64,000 nt of DNA from Tenacibaculum piscium (GTDB lineage: Bacteria; Bacteroidota; Bacteroidia; Flavobacteriales; Flavobacteriaceae): positions 4,410 through 68,409 of the forward strand of contig NZ_JAJGWT010000006.1 of NCBI RefSeq assembly GCF_021390715.1, read 5' to 3'. The translations under genes and the position numbers were made by a program. Positions 6,057 through 14,287 of the stretch are shown in pieces. The notes under the pieces were generated by a model, which had not been told where the DNA came from, did not search any database, and was given only the letters and a program-made list of their open reading frames with translations. The number at the start of each line of letters is the position of its first letter. Within the stretch, counting starts at the first letter, position 1.

Positions 6057-8070
6057 TTGTTTCAGCATTTCGTACAACTCGCATCATGGCTTCGTTAAAC
6101 CAATTTTCTACATCTTGCAAAGTCATTCCTTGAGTTGCACCACCTTTTAAATTGATACCACCTTTATTTAAAGCATCAATAGTAATTGAAATATTGCGAG
6201 TTTGTTTGGCATCGCCTACAACTTTAGTAACTTGTTTAGTTAGTATATTTTTAGGGTCGGTATTTCCTACTGGTTTAATTGGATTTCCGTATAAATCTGT
6301 TTTTGTGGCTTCTTTTCCGCTTTCCGTTTCCTTATCTTCTTCTGGAGGAGTTAAGTTTAAATCTTTACGGAGGTCTTGTATTTGAGATAATCCACTTTTT
6401 GCATATTTACCAATACCAGGTAACATTGCTGCTACTTTTAAAATACCTTCTAACGGACGCAATAAAACATCCAACAATACAATTCCAATACGTTTTAAAC
6501 CTCCAATAATACCATCAGATTTAAAAGCATTTACAATATTATCCCAATGTTTATGTACTAATACAAAAGAACTGATTAACATTCCGATAGGACCCAAAAA
6601 AGAAAGCACCGTGGCACCCCATGAATCAAAATATTTAATTGCCATTACAACTAAAGCAACAAATCCAGCAATCCAACCGATAATAGGTATTGAGTAAATA
6701 GCGGTTTGTATAGCGTATAAGCCTATTTTAACAAAACCCAAAGCCCCCGATAATGTTACGGAACTAGCAGCCGCTAATAAAGATTGAATTTCTAACACGC
6801 CAAGTAAACCAATATATGTTCCCACCCCTATAACAAGTGCCTGAAACATTGATTCTATCGTGCTGAAATTTTCGTATATAAAGTTCAAAACCTTTGCCAA
6901 ATAACCAAATACACTAGATAATATCGGTATTATTTTATCGCCTATTTTAGAAAATACCGCCTCAAGCCTATTGCTAAACATTTCTTTTATTTTACCAAAA
7001 TCGCCTTCTGCATTTTTTAAGGCATCAGATAGGTTAAATTTTGAGCTATCAAAGTCATTAAAAGTTTTAATCATATCATCAGCTCCAATTTTTACTTTTG
7101 CTAATGCTGTACGTAATCCTTCGGGACCTCCAATTTTATTAATGGTATCAGTTATTTCTTTATCCGTCATATTTTTAAACTTCTGACTAATATCAAGTAA
7201 TAATTTATCGGCATCTTTCATTTTGCCATCTACGCCAAATATATCAATATTTAGTTCTTTCTTTATTTTTGAACCTTGAGCCCCTAAACCATCAAAAAAG
7301 TTTTTTGTTTGGCCTGCTGCAATATCAGCATTTTTATTAATAGACGTAAACATAGCAAAAACCTTATTACCAATATCAACACTTTGCCCTGCGGCACTTG
7401 TTGCACCCGCATATTCCGTTTGTACTTTGGCTAGTTCATCAAAAGTAACAATAGCGGTTTGCACGGTTTTAGCGTTTGACGTTAATAAAGCATCAATACC
7501 GCCAACGCCAATACCAAAGGCTTTCATTGCTTTTGTAGTGGAGTTCATCGAATCACCCAAATCAGCACCTGTTGCTTGAGAGTAACGTCCTACTTTTTTA
7601 AAAATATCAATAGCATCTTTACCATATAAACCTGTAGCAGATTGTAAATCGTACATTGCATTTGTGGAATCGCTAAGATTTGTACCAATATCAAAAGCGG
7701 CATCTCTAATTTTGGAACGATAGCCCTCTAACTGCTCTATTGATTTATCTAAATTTAATTGTTTGATGGGCAAAAAAGCGGTGTCAAACTTTTCGGCGGC
7801 TTCTATGCCTTTGGAGGAGAGCCCACCAAAGGCAATACCTAGCCCCATTATTCCTGCGGTGGCTAATGCTAACGGATTTTTAAATAAGTCTATTGCCATG
7901 CCTAGCTTTGGCATTTGGTCAAAAAGCCCTTTAAACTTTAAGCTTAATTTATCTAATTTTATACCCGATTTAGTTGCAAATTTATCAAATTTGCTTTGTA
8001 GTTTTTGGAGTTTTCCTCCAAAAAGTTTAGCACTTAAATCCAGTAGCATTGTCATTTTTGATACTGCCAT
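6052..8070 (-). CDS. Tail tape-measure-like protein
   Basis: The 672-aa protein looks like a phage tail tape-measure protein of the TP901 type. The N-terminal ~80 residues are basic and helical. A conserved-looking core (about 95-330) has FDTAFLPIKQLNLD, SATGLYGKDAIDIFKKVGRYSQATGADLGDSM and GGPEGLRTALAKVK. Several hydrophobic membrane-like segments follow (about 385-535), and the polar tail ends in an amphipathic helix. Tape measures set tail length and can form a channel for DNA entry. No other tail, capsid or packaging gene is visible, so this is an orphan. Family lengths vary widely and 672 aa is ordinary. It is bracketed by 223-bp repeats and preceded by a copied HTH-gene start, as if acquired as a cassette. 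A non-virion role is possible. Confidence 0.75.
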   Translation of the reverse strand: MAVSKMTMLLDLSAKLFGGKLQKLQSKFDKFATKSGIKLDKLSLKFKGLFDQMPKLGMAIDLFKNPLALATAGIMGLGIAFGGLSSKGIEAAEKFDTAFLPIKQLNLDKSIEQLEGYRSKIRDAAFDIGTNLSDSTNAMYDLQSATGLYGKDAIDIFKKVGRYSQATGADLGDSMNSTTKAMKAFGIGVGGIDALLTSNAKTVQTAIVTFDELAKVQTEYAGATSAAGQSVDIGNKVFAMFTSINKNADIAAGQTKNFFDGLGAQGSKIKKELNIDIFGVDGKMKDADKLLLDISQKFKNMTDKEITDTINKIGGPEGLRTALAKVKIGADDMIKTFNDFDSSKFNLSDALKNAEGDFGKIKEMFSNRLEAVFSKIGDKIIPILSSVFGYLAKVLNFIYENFSTIESMFQALVIGVGTYIGLLGVLEIQSLLAAASSVTLSGALGFVKIGLYAIQTAIYSIPIIGWIAGFVALVVMAIKYFDSWGATVLSFLGPIGMLISSFVLVHKHWDNIVNAFKSDGIIGGLKRIGIVLLDVLLRPLEGILKVAAMLPGIGKYAKSGLSQIQDLRKDLNLTPPEEDKETESGKEATKTDLYGNPIKPVGNTDPKNILTKQVTKVVGDAKQTRNISITIDALNKGGINLKGGATQGMTLQDVENWFNEAMMRVVRNAETS

Positions 8071-8085
8071 AGTGTTTATTTTTTA

Positions 8086-8115
8086 TTAAGTTTTTTTAAA
8101 TTCTGTTATATTCAT
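8086..8115 (-). pseudogene. Copied start of the HTH regulator gene (leader remnant)
   Basis: The minus strand reads ATG then MNITEFKKT and stop, against MNISELKKQ at the start of the HTH gene (4784). The upstream AGTTTAAAT (8116-8124 vs 4785-4793) and TTCAAAC (8141 vs 4811) are kept at nearly the same distance. It seems to be a duplicated 5' end with operator half-site, now serving as leader of the tape-measure gene, whose ATG is 15 bp downstream of its stop. Confidence 0.6.
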
Positions 8116-8180
8116 AGTTTAAATATATCTACTAATTTTATTCAAACAAATTGTATAAAAAAATACTTTTGTTTTTTGGG

Positions 8181-8188
8181 CAAAGTTA
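8181..8188 (-). promoter_or_regulatory. Candidate -7 box for the tape-measure gene
   Basis: TAACTTTG on the minus strand fits TAnnTTTG. A TTG lies 17 bp upstream (8208-8206), slightly closer than ideal. The operator-like TTCAAAC at 8141-8147 lies between this box and the gene. Confidence 0.4.
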
Positions 8189-8221
8189 TGAAATTTTAGC
8201 ATTTACAATTACCCTTTTATC

Positions 8222-8444
8222 GCTTAATTTGTAGCAGTAGTATTTTTTAAGCGTTTAATAAATCATTATTGTATAAGTAGATACTTGTATTTATAAAATT
8301 GCTTAAATCGTTTGTTTTACCTGTGGGCAAATAAATTTTGCACACGGAAACAAAGAGCCAATAAAAAAACCCTGTCCAAAGTTGGATAGGGTTTTTTATG
8401 TAATAAATTAAAAGATTGTTTAGGTTTTTATTTTAAAAATTAAC
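8222..8444. repeat. 223-bp direct repeat, copy B
   Basis: It is the partner of 5834-6056. Its right end covers the last codons of the integrase gene (stop at 8433), so the C-terminal residues Val-Asn-Phe of the integrase are encoded by repeat sequence. The repeat start points are 2,388 bp apart. Confidence 0.9.
8363..8397. terminator. Terminator in repeat copy B
   Basis: CCCTGTCCAA pairs with TTGGATAGGG around loop AGT (with one G-T pair) between A and T runs. It follows the integrase on the minus strand. Its stem bases differ from copy A but pairing is kept. Confidence 0.8.
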
Positions 8445-9629
8445 GGCTGTCATTTCGTCTTCTAGGGTTTCATCCATTACGTGGGCATAAATTTGCGTTG
8501 TTGCTAGTTTTTGGTGTCCTAAAATCTTTTGTACTGTTGTTACTGCTACTTTTTTATGTAGTAAATATGTAGCGGTGGTGTGCCTTGCCGTGTGAAACGT
8601 TATATTTTTATTTTGTATTTGTGCTATTTTAGCTATTTCTTTTAATTGGCGGTTGCAGTATTGATTGGTTAAATGTTTGAAACAAAAAACGCTTTTAAAA
8701 TTATTGTGTTTATCTAAAATCTTTTTAGGTTTACCGTTAAACATCAAATGTATAGGAATGCGTATTTCTTTGCCTGTTTTTTCCATTGTTTTAATAATCC
8801 AATCTTTGCCCTTTATACTTACAATATCTTTTTTTTGTAGGCTGAAAATATCGCCGTAACGTAAACCTGTATAAACAGAAAAAATATATAAATCTCTTAC
8901 AGTTTCGTATTTTTTATTTTCGTTGGTTAATGCTACATTTTCAAAACATTCTATTTCTGATGGTGTTAAATATACGGTTTTGCCCTCGGTTTGTTTTATT
9001 TTGAATTTCCTAAACGGATACTTTTGTAATTCCATCAAATCTTTATTAATGGCTAAATTTACAAATCTTTTGATATTCTTAAAATACTTAGAAATAGTAC
9101 CTTGAGCTAGTTTTTTACTAGGAATGTTTTTATACTTAATAGTATATTTTTTTAGAAAAATATCAAAATCATATAAAAACTCGAAAGTCATATCTTCAAA
9201 AGAAATTACTTTTTTAAATTCTTTTAATTTTTTTAAGGTCGCCAATTGATTTGCCTTTGTTCCTTTGGTGCTGTTTATGTTTTCAATTTCTATTTCCATA
9301 AACTCGGTAAAACTTTTTACCGTTGGCTTTGTAAAGAAATCGTTTAGCATACTCAAATTAAAAGATTCTCCTTTGTTTATTTTGTCAAGTTCAAAATTCT
9401 CTAAGTCCCTCAAAGTTTCAGAAATTTGTTTATTTAATTTTATTGCGTTTGGGAAATCTGTTTTAATGTTTCGGCTTCTTTTGTTCCAAAATTTAGGCTC
9501 AATATAAATTTTTGTAGTAAAATATTTATGCGAACCGTTTAAATAGCATTCTATTTGAATTAATGCAGTACCTTTTTTATTTAGGTGTTTTTTTCGGTTG
9601 TAAATCGTGGTAAATCTCGTTTTGTTCAT
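8433..9629 (-). CDS. Tyrosine recombinase (phage-type integrase)
   Basis: The 398-aa protein has the three-domain layout of Bacteroidota integrases: an arm-binding domain (about 5-95), a core-binding SAM-like domain (about 103-205) and a catalytic domain (about 215-398). Catalytic residues are visible: Arg257 in TGLRYGD, His346-x-x-Arg349 in HTARHT, His372 in LGHQKL and Tyr381 in TTQIYAH. It should integrate and excise the element by strand exchange at an attachment site, probably near the adjacent tRNA (9815-9888). It is transcribed away from the tRNA. A leader motif lies 5 bp before the ATG at 9629. Its stop codon lies within repeat copy B. Confidence 0.93.
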   Translation of the reverse strand: MNKTRFTTIYNRKKHLNKKGTALIQIECYLNGSHKYFTTKIYIEPKFWNKRSRNIKTDFPNAIKLNKQISETLRDLENFELDKINKGESFNLSMLNDFFTKPTVKSFTEFMEIEIENINSTKGTKANQLATLKKLKEFKKVISFEDMTFEFLYDFDIFLKKYTIKYKNIPSKKLAQGTISKYFKNIKRFVNLAINKDLMELQKYPFRKFKIKQTEGKTVYLTPSEIECFENVALTNENKKYETVRDLYIFSVYTGLRYGDIFSLQKKDIVSIKGKDWIIKTMEKTGKEIRIPIHLMFNGKPKKILDKHNNFKSVFCFKHLTNQYCNRQLKEIAKIAQIQNKNITFHTARHTTATYLLHKKVAVTTVQKILGHQKLATTQIYAHVMDETLEDEMTAVNF

Positions 9630-9633
9630 GGCT

Positions 9634-9650
9634 GTAAGTATCTCTATTTA
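9634..9650 (-). promoter_or_regulatory. Leader motif copy 5 (integrase gene)
   Basis: It reads TAAATAGAGATACTTAC on the minus strand, followed by AGCC and the ATG at 9629. It is identical to the copy before the 154-aa gene over AATAGAGATACTTAC apart from one base at the left edge. Confidence 0.55.
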
Positions 9651-9785
9651 CACAAACGTACAAACAAAATTTGGTATAACAATATTCAAAACGGGTAGAT
9701 AACCAGTATATAAAAGAATGATATTAATTGATATTTATTTTTATCAAAAAAAGTAAAAAGCTAGTATCTAAAGGGGGTTTAATAA

Positions 9786-9813
9786 AAAAACCATCCTTAA
9801 AAGGATGGTTTTT
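9786..9813 (-). terminator. tRNA terminator hairpin
   Basis: AAAACCATCCTT pairs with AAGGATGGTTTT, directly after the tRNA 3' end on the minus strand, and is followed by a run of seven T. It may also mark the right limit of the integrated element. Confidence 0.75.
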
Positions 9814-9814
9814 G

Positions 9815-9888
9815 TGGTCCCACCTGGACTCGAACCAGGGACCACCTGATTATGAGTCAGGTGCTCTAACCAACTGAGCTATAGGACC
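9815..9888 (-). tRNA. tRNA with CAU anticodon (Met or Ile2)
   Basis: The 74-nt minus-strand sequence folds as a full cloverleaf: acceptor GGTCCTA with TGGGACC, discriminator A, D-loop AGCTCAGTTGGTTAGAGC, anticodon stem CCTGA/TCAGG around CTCATAA, and T-arm CCTGG/CCAGG with TTCGAGT. The anticodon is CAU, so it is elongator Met or the Ile2 tRNA modified by TilS. The sequence alone does not settle which. CCA is not encoded. The integrase next to it suggests this is the insertion site. Confidence 0.93.
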
Positions 9889-9940
9889 GGTTAATTAGGA
9901 TTGCAAAAATAACATCTTTTTTTAAATAAAAAAGTTTTTT

Positions 9941-10924
9941 TTAAACTTTTCTACTCATTAAATTTTTACCAAACATAAGAAGTCCGTCTTTTGCTTGTTG
10001 ACTAATCTTTAAATAAGCAAGGCTCTCAAACGACTTATTCGTGTAATATTCAATAAGTTGATGCGTGTATTTAGGGATATTATTTCTGGTGAAAATAGCC
10101 GAAACAGTTCCTACTTTTTCGATGTTATTTTCCGTATTATTTTTTTGTTTTTTACTATAAAATTGTAGTAATTTTTCTTTATCCGAAGTATTTGAAACTT
10201 CTAATGCCTTTAAATAAAGAAAGGTTTTTTTATTTTCCATAATATCACCACCAACTTGCTTTCCGAAATTTTCAGGATTTCCATAAGTATCCAAATAATC
10301 ATCTTGCAATTGAAAAGCAATACCTAAATTTAATCCGTAATTATATAAATGTTGGGCTTGTTCTTCACTCGCATCAGCGACAATCGCTCCCATTTTTAAA
10401 GCAGCAGCTACTAAAACAGACGTTTTTAGCGTTATCATTTTAATATATTCTGCAATAGTAACGTCGTTTCTGGTTTCAAAATCAACATCTAATTGTTGAC
10501 CGTCGCAAACTTCTAAAGCTGTTTTGCTGAATAATTTTGCTAATTTTTGAAAAACAATCGGTTCGTAGTTTTCGAAATATTGATACGCCAAAATTAACAT
10601 CGCATCACCAGATAAAATTCCCGTATTAATATCCCACTTTTCATGAACTGTTTTATGCCCTCTTCTTAAAGGAGCATCGTCCATAATATCATCGTGAACC
10701 AACGTGAAATTATGAAAAACTTCAACCGCTAATGCAGCTGGCATGGCTTTTTTATAATCTCCAGAAAAAATATCCGAAGCCATAAGTGTTAGCATTGGAC
10801 GAATCCTTTTTCCCCCGATTTGAAGAATGTAATCGATTGGTTCATAGAGGTTTTTAGGCTCTTTTACTAGTTTTTTAGTACGTAAATACGATAAAAAGTC
10901 TGATTGATATTTTAGTATGTCCAA
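9941..10924 (-). CDS. Polyprenyl synthetase (isoprenyl diphosphate synthase)
   Basis: The 327-aa enzyme condenses isopentenyl diphosphate with an allylic diphosphate to build C15-C40 chains for quinones, carotenoids or cell-wall carriers. Family motifs are in place: GGKRIRP (37-43), first Asp-rich DDIMDDA (78-84), RRGH (87-90) and second Asp-rich LQDDYLD (206-212). Chain length cannot be read with certainty. In this species it could feed the carotenoid genes at 56-60 kb as a GGPP synthase, or quinone synthesis. It is the first clearly chromosomal gene beyond the tRNA and is divergent from the TetR gene at 11.05 kb. Confidence 0.88.
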   Translation of the reverse strand: MDILKYQSDFLSYLRTKKLVKEPKNLYEPIDYILQIGGKRIRPMLTLMASDIFSGDYKKAMPAALAVEVFHNFTLVHDDIMDDAPLRRGHKTVHEKWDINTGILSGDAMLILAYQYFENYEPIVFQKLAKLFSKTALEVCDGQQLDVDFETRNDVTIAEYIKMITLKTSVLVAAALKMGAIVADASEEQAQHLYNYGLNLGIAFQLQDDYLDTYGNPENFGKQVGGDIMENKKTFLYLKALEVSNTSDKEKLLQFYSKKQKNNTENNIEKVGTVSAIFTRNNIPKYTHQLIEYYTNKSFESLAYLKISQQAKDGLLMFGKNLMSRKV

Positions 10925-11010
10925 ATCTTAAATTTTTTGTAAAAATAAGATAAACAATAATTCTAGCTCTAAACGAATGTTAAAAAATAATTAAAACGAA
11001 GGAAACTTTT

Positions 11011-11041
11011 ATTGTTTTTAAAGTTTCCTGTTTTATATTTG
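11011..11041 (+). promoter_or_regulatory. Promoter of the efflux operon
   Basis: TTG at 11012-11014 and TATATTTG at 11034-11041 are spaced by 19 bp. The box places transcription start only a few bases before the ATG at 11051, so the mRNA leader is very short. Confidence 0.65.
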
Positions 11042-11050
11042 CAAACTATT

Positions 11051-11674
11051 ATGAGCAGTATGAGAGATAAAATTTTAAATAAAACAGGAGAATTATTTTT
11101 AAATCTAGGGTTTAAAAGTGTAACAATGGATGATATTGCAAGTGAATTAGGAATATCAAAAAAAACATTATATAAATATTTTTCAAGTAAAGCGATACTT
11201 GTTGAAGCAAGTGCTTCTAGACTTCATCTTTCTGTAAGTCAGGAAATTAATCGCATAAAAAAACAAGGATATAACGCCATTGAAGAAGAATTTGCAGTAA
11301 AAGCAATCTTTAAAGAAATGTTTAAAAATGCGAAAACTTCACCAATGTATCAATTAAAAAAATATTATCCTGAAACATATTCTAATTTAGTAGCACGAGA
11401 AGTTTGTATCTTTAAAAACTGTAATATTGATAACCTCACAAAAGGTATTGCACAAGGATTTTATCGACCAAATATAAATATAGAATTTGCCGTTAACTTC
11501 TATTTTACCTTGATTTTTGGCGTTTTTGAAACCGAAATCTATGGAAATCAAACACAAGAATTAATGAAAGTAGAATATGAAATTTTAGAATATCATATAA
11601 GAGCAATCGCCACCGAAAAAGGATTGAAAGAACTAGAAAAACAAGTAAATAGTATCAATAAAAATCATCAATAA
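11051..11674 (+). CDS. TetR-family transcriptional regulator
   Basis: The protein has a TetR N-terminal DNA-binding domain: a first helix MRDKILNKTGELFLNLGFKSVTMDDIASELGIS, then the recognition helix in KKTLYKYFSSKAILVEA. The remaining ~150 residues form the helical ligand domain. I choose ATG at 11051 (or 11060); the longer frame from 11012 overlaps the predicted -7 box. It leads an operon with an outer-membrane factor, adaptor and RND pump, with 26 bp to the next gene, so it most likely represses that pump until it binds a substrate. The inducer is unknown. Confidence 0.88.
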   Translation: MSSMRDKILNKTGELFLNLGFKSVTMDDIASELGISKKTLYKYFSSKAILVEASASRLHLSVSQEINRIKKQGYNAIEEEFAVKAIFKEMFKNAKTSPMYQLKKYYPETYSNLVAREVCIFKNCNIDNLTKGIAQGFYRPNINIEFAVNFYFTLIFGVFETEIYGNQTQELMKVEYEILEYHIRAIATEKGLKELEKQVNSINKNHQ

Positions 11675-11700
11675 AATCATCTATCAAAAAAAAAATAACC

Positions 11701-13041
11701 ATGAAAAAATACCTGTCTAGTGTATTTATAATCTTTTGCTCAGGTTTTCTGTTTGCTCAAGAACAACTTAATTTATCAATGCAAGAAGCCATTGAATATG
11801 CTATTAAAAATAATTATCAAAATAAAATAGCCGTAAATAATATCAAGGCCGCTAAACAACGAAAATGGGAAACAACAACCATCGGGTTACCACAAATTGA
11901 TGGAAATGTCGATTATCAAAACTGGCTCAAACAACAAGTTTCATTGCTCCCCGCAGAAATTACAGGAGGAGAAAAAGGCGGTTTCATACCCGTTAAATTT
12001 GGTACGAAACAAACTGTAAATGCCAATGTTACAGTATCACAATTAATTTTTGATGGCTCTTATATTGTTGGTTTACAATCAGCTAAAACATATTTGAAAA
12101 TATCGGAACAAGCTAAAGAAAAAACCGAACTAACCACAAGAGAAGCCGTCATTAATTCCTACGGAAATATATTAGTCGTTGAAAAAATGCTCGGAATTTT
12201 AGAACGAAATAAAAAGGTCGTTCAACAAAATTTATATGAAACTCAAAAAATATACGACAACGGTTTAACCGAATTAGAAGACGTAGAACAACTACAAATA
12301 ACGCTCGGAACAATTGAAAATAATTACAGAAATACTAAAAGAATGAAAAGCATTGCGTATCAAATGCTAAATATTTCTTTAGGAAATACGGTAAATCATC
12401 CTATCAAAATAACCGATTCATTAGATGATTTGGTCGTTGCAAATACCGACTTAAATTTGCTGACAAAAATCTTTAATGTCGATAAACATATCGATTTTAA
12501 AATGGCAGAAAATGAAAAAGTAAGTAAAGAATTGTTAATGAAACTCGAACAAAGTAAAGCATTACCAACCTTATCTGCCTTTGTCAATTACGGTGCAAAT
12601 GCCAATGCTGATGATTTTAATTTTACAAATACATCCCAAAAATGGTTCGATTATTCCATGTTAGGTGTAAAATTAAAAGTGCCTATTTTTAGTAGTTTCG
12701 GAAGACACGCCAAAACAGCAAGAGCAAAAATTGAACTCGAAAGCGCTCAAATTAAAACAAATCAAATTAAAGAACAACTAAAATTACAAGCAAAAACCGC
12801 TAAAAGTAATTATCAATTAAGTATCGAAAGTTTTCAAACTGCCACTAAAAATTTAGCCCTAGCACAAAGAATCGAAAAAAAACAACAAATTAAGTTTTTT
12901 GAAGGAATCTCTTCTAGTTTTGAATTATCACAAGCACAAAATCAACTATACAGACAACAAAATAATTATGTGCAATCGATGCTAAAAGTTATCACCCAAA
13001 AAGCACAGCTAGAAAACGCATTAAATATTCCCGTAAAATAA
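11701..13041 (+). CDS. TolC-family outer-membrane efflux protein
   Basis: The 446-aa protein starts with a signal peptide (MKKYLSSVFIIFCSGFLFAQ) and has the two long coiled-coil repeats of TolC-type channels, visible as Gln/Lys-rich helices around 130-230 and 330-440 with SxGRHAKTARAKIELE and FEGISSSFELSQAQNQLYRQQ. It forms the trimeric exit duct of a tripartite efflux pump. The gene is followed after 34 bp by the adaptor and pump genes. Confidence 0.9.
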   Translation: MKKYLSSVFIIFCSGFLFAQEQLNLSMQEAIEYAIKNNYQNKIAVNNIKAAKQRKWETTTIGLPQIDGNVDYQNWLKQQVSLLPAEITGGEKGGFIPVKFGTKQTVNANVTVSQLIFDGSYIVGLQSAKTYLKISEQAKEKTELTTREAVINSYGNILVVEKMLGILERNKKVVQQNLYETQKIYDNGLTELEDVEQLQITLGTIENNYRNTKRMKSIAYQMLNISLGNTVNHPIKITDSLDDLVVANTDLNLLTKIFNVDKHIDFKMAENEKVSKELLMKLEQSKALPTLSAFVNYGANANADDFNFTNTSQKWFDYSMLGVKLKVPIFSSFGRHAKTARAKIELESAQIKTNQIKEQLKLQAKTAKSNYQLSIESFQTATKNLALAQRIEKKQQIKFFEGISSSFELSQAQNQLYRQQNNYVQSMLKVITQKAQLENALNIPVK

Positions 13042-13075
13042 AAAACATCTAAAATAAAAAATATAAAAAATAAAA

Positions 13076-14266
13076 ATGAAAAAAATATACTCACTAATCG
13101 CAATAACACTACTGTTAGCTTCCTGTTCAGGAAATAAAAAACACTCCCTAGAAAAAGTGTTAGCGTCCAATGATTTAACTAAAATTCGTGCCAAAAAAAC
13201 AACCTTAAATAGCGAAATTCAAAAATTATCAGAAAGCATTAAAGCATTAGATGCTAAAATTGCAACGCTAGATACTTCTAAAAAAGTACCATTAATTACT
13301 GTCGTATCAGCAAATAAAACGGTTTTTAATCATTATTTAGAATTACAAGGAGATGTAAAAACAAAACAAAATGTACTCATATATCCTGAAATGGCAGGGC
13401 AATTAGTCCAAATTTATGTTAAAGAAGGACAATCGGTAGTCAAAGGACAAGCATTAGCCAAAATTGATGACGCCGGTTTATCGAATAAATTAGCGCAAAT
13501 TGAAATTCAAACAGCACTAGCAAAAACAACGTATGAACGTCAAGAACGTTTGTGGAATCAGAAAATTGGCTCGGAAATACAATTCCTACAAGCAAAAACA
13601 ACTTTCGAAGCTCAAAAAAATGCCGTAACGCAACTTAAAAAACAACTCGGAAAATCAATCATAAAAGCACCGTTTTCAGGTATTATTGATGACGTAATTA
13701 AAGAACAAGGCGTAATTGTTGCTCCTGGTGCAAAATCAGAAATCTTTAGAATTGTAAATCTTTCTAAAATGTATATCGAAACTGCCGTGCCTGAAAGTTA
13801 TATCAGTACTATTAAAAAAGGTAAAAATGTTGAAATCGAATTTCCAGTATTGGGCGAAAAAATGACTTCAACAGTACGTCAGGCAGGAAATTTTATCAAT
13901 CCTGCAAATCGGACTTTTAATGTCGAGGTTGCTGTGGATAATAAAGCGAAAAATATCAAACCAAACCTAACCGCAAAATTGAAAATTAACGATTATACCA
14001 ATAATGAAGCCTTGCTAATTCCACAAAGTATCATTTCTGAAAACGCTAAAGGCGAGCAATATCTTTATGTCGTTACAGATTTAAAAGAAGAATCAAGACA
14101 AAATTCAAAAGAGCTATTAGGTACAGCCAAACAAATAATTATTACCACAGGAAAAACACAAGGTGATGTCGTGGAAGTTTTAAAAGGTATCAAAACTGGC
14201 GATAAAATTATTATGGAAGGAGCGCGTAGTGTGCAAAATGGACAACAAGTTCAGATTTTAAATTAA
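13076..14266 (+). CDS. RND efflux periplasmic adaptor lipoprotein
   Basis: The 396-aa protein is a HlyD/AcrA-type membrane fusion protein. A lipobox (LLLASCSG, Cys17) predicts a lipid anchor. An early coiled coil (about 37-70) precedes the lipoyl half-motifs (QGDVKTKQNVLIYPEMAGQLVQIYVKEGQSV and IIKAPFSGIIDDVIKEQGVIVAPG) and a beta-barrel domain. It links the inner-membrane RND pump to the TolC-like channel. It lies 34 bp after one and 21 bp before the other. Confidence 0.92.
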   Translation: MKKIYSLIAITLLLASCSGNKKHSLEKVLASNDLTKIRAKKTTLNSEIQKLSESIKALDAKIATLDTSKKVPLITVVSANKTVFNHYLELQGDVKTKQNVLIYPEMAGQLVQIYVKEGQSVVKGQALAKIDDAGLSNKLAQIEIQTALAKTTYERQERLWNQKIGSEIQFLQAKTTFEAQKNAVTQLKKQLGKSIIKAPFSGIIDDVIKEQGVIVAPGAKSEIFRIVNLSKMYIETAVPESYISTIKKGKNVEIEFPVLGEKMTSTVRQAGNFINPANRTFNVEVAVDNKAKNIKPNLTAKLKINDYTNNEALLIPQSIISENAKGEQYLYVVTDLKEESRQNSKELLGTAKQIIITTGKTQGDVVEVLKGIKTGDKIIMEGARSVQNGQQVQILN

Positions 14267-14287
14267 TTCATCAATAAAAATAGAATT

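Noticed and set aside
9815..9888. Duplicated tRNA 3' end as left attachment site in this window
   Set aside because: I found no copy of the 3' half of the tRNA in 1-9600. The left junction is either outside the window or uses a short core that I cannot recognise.
11012..11050. Longer TetR start at 11012
   Set aside because: It overlaps the predicted promoter, and the added residues (FLKFPVLYLQTI) do not fit the family.
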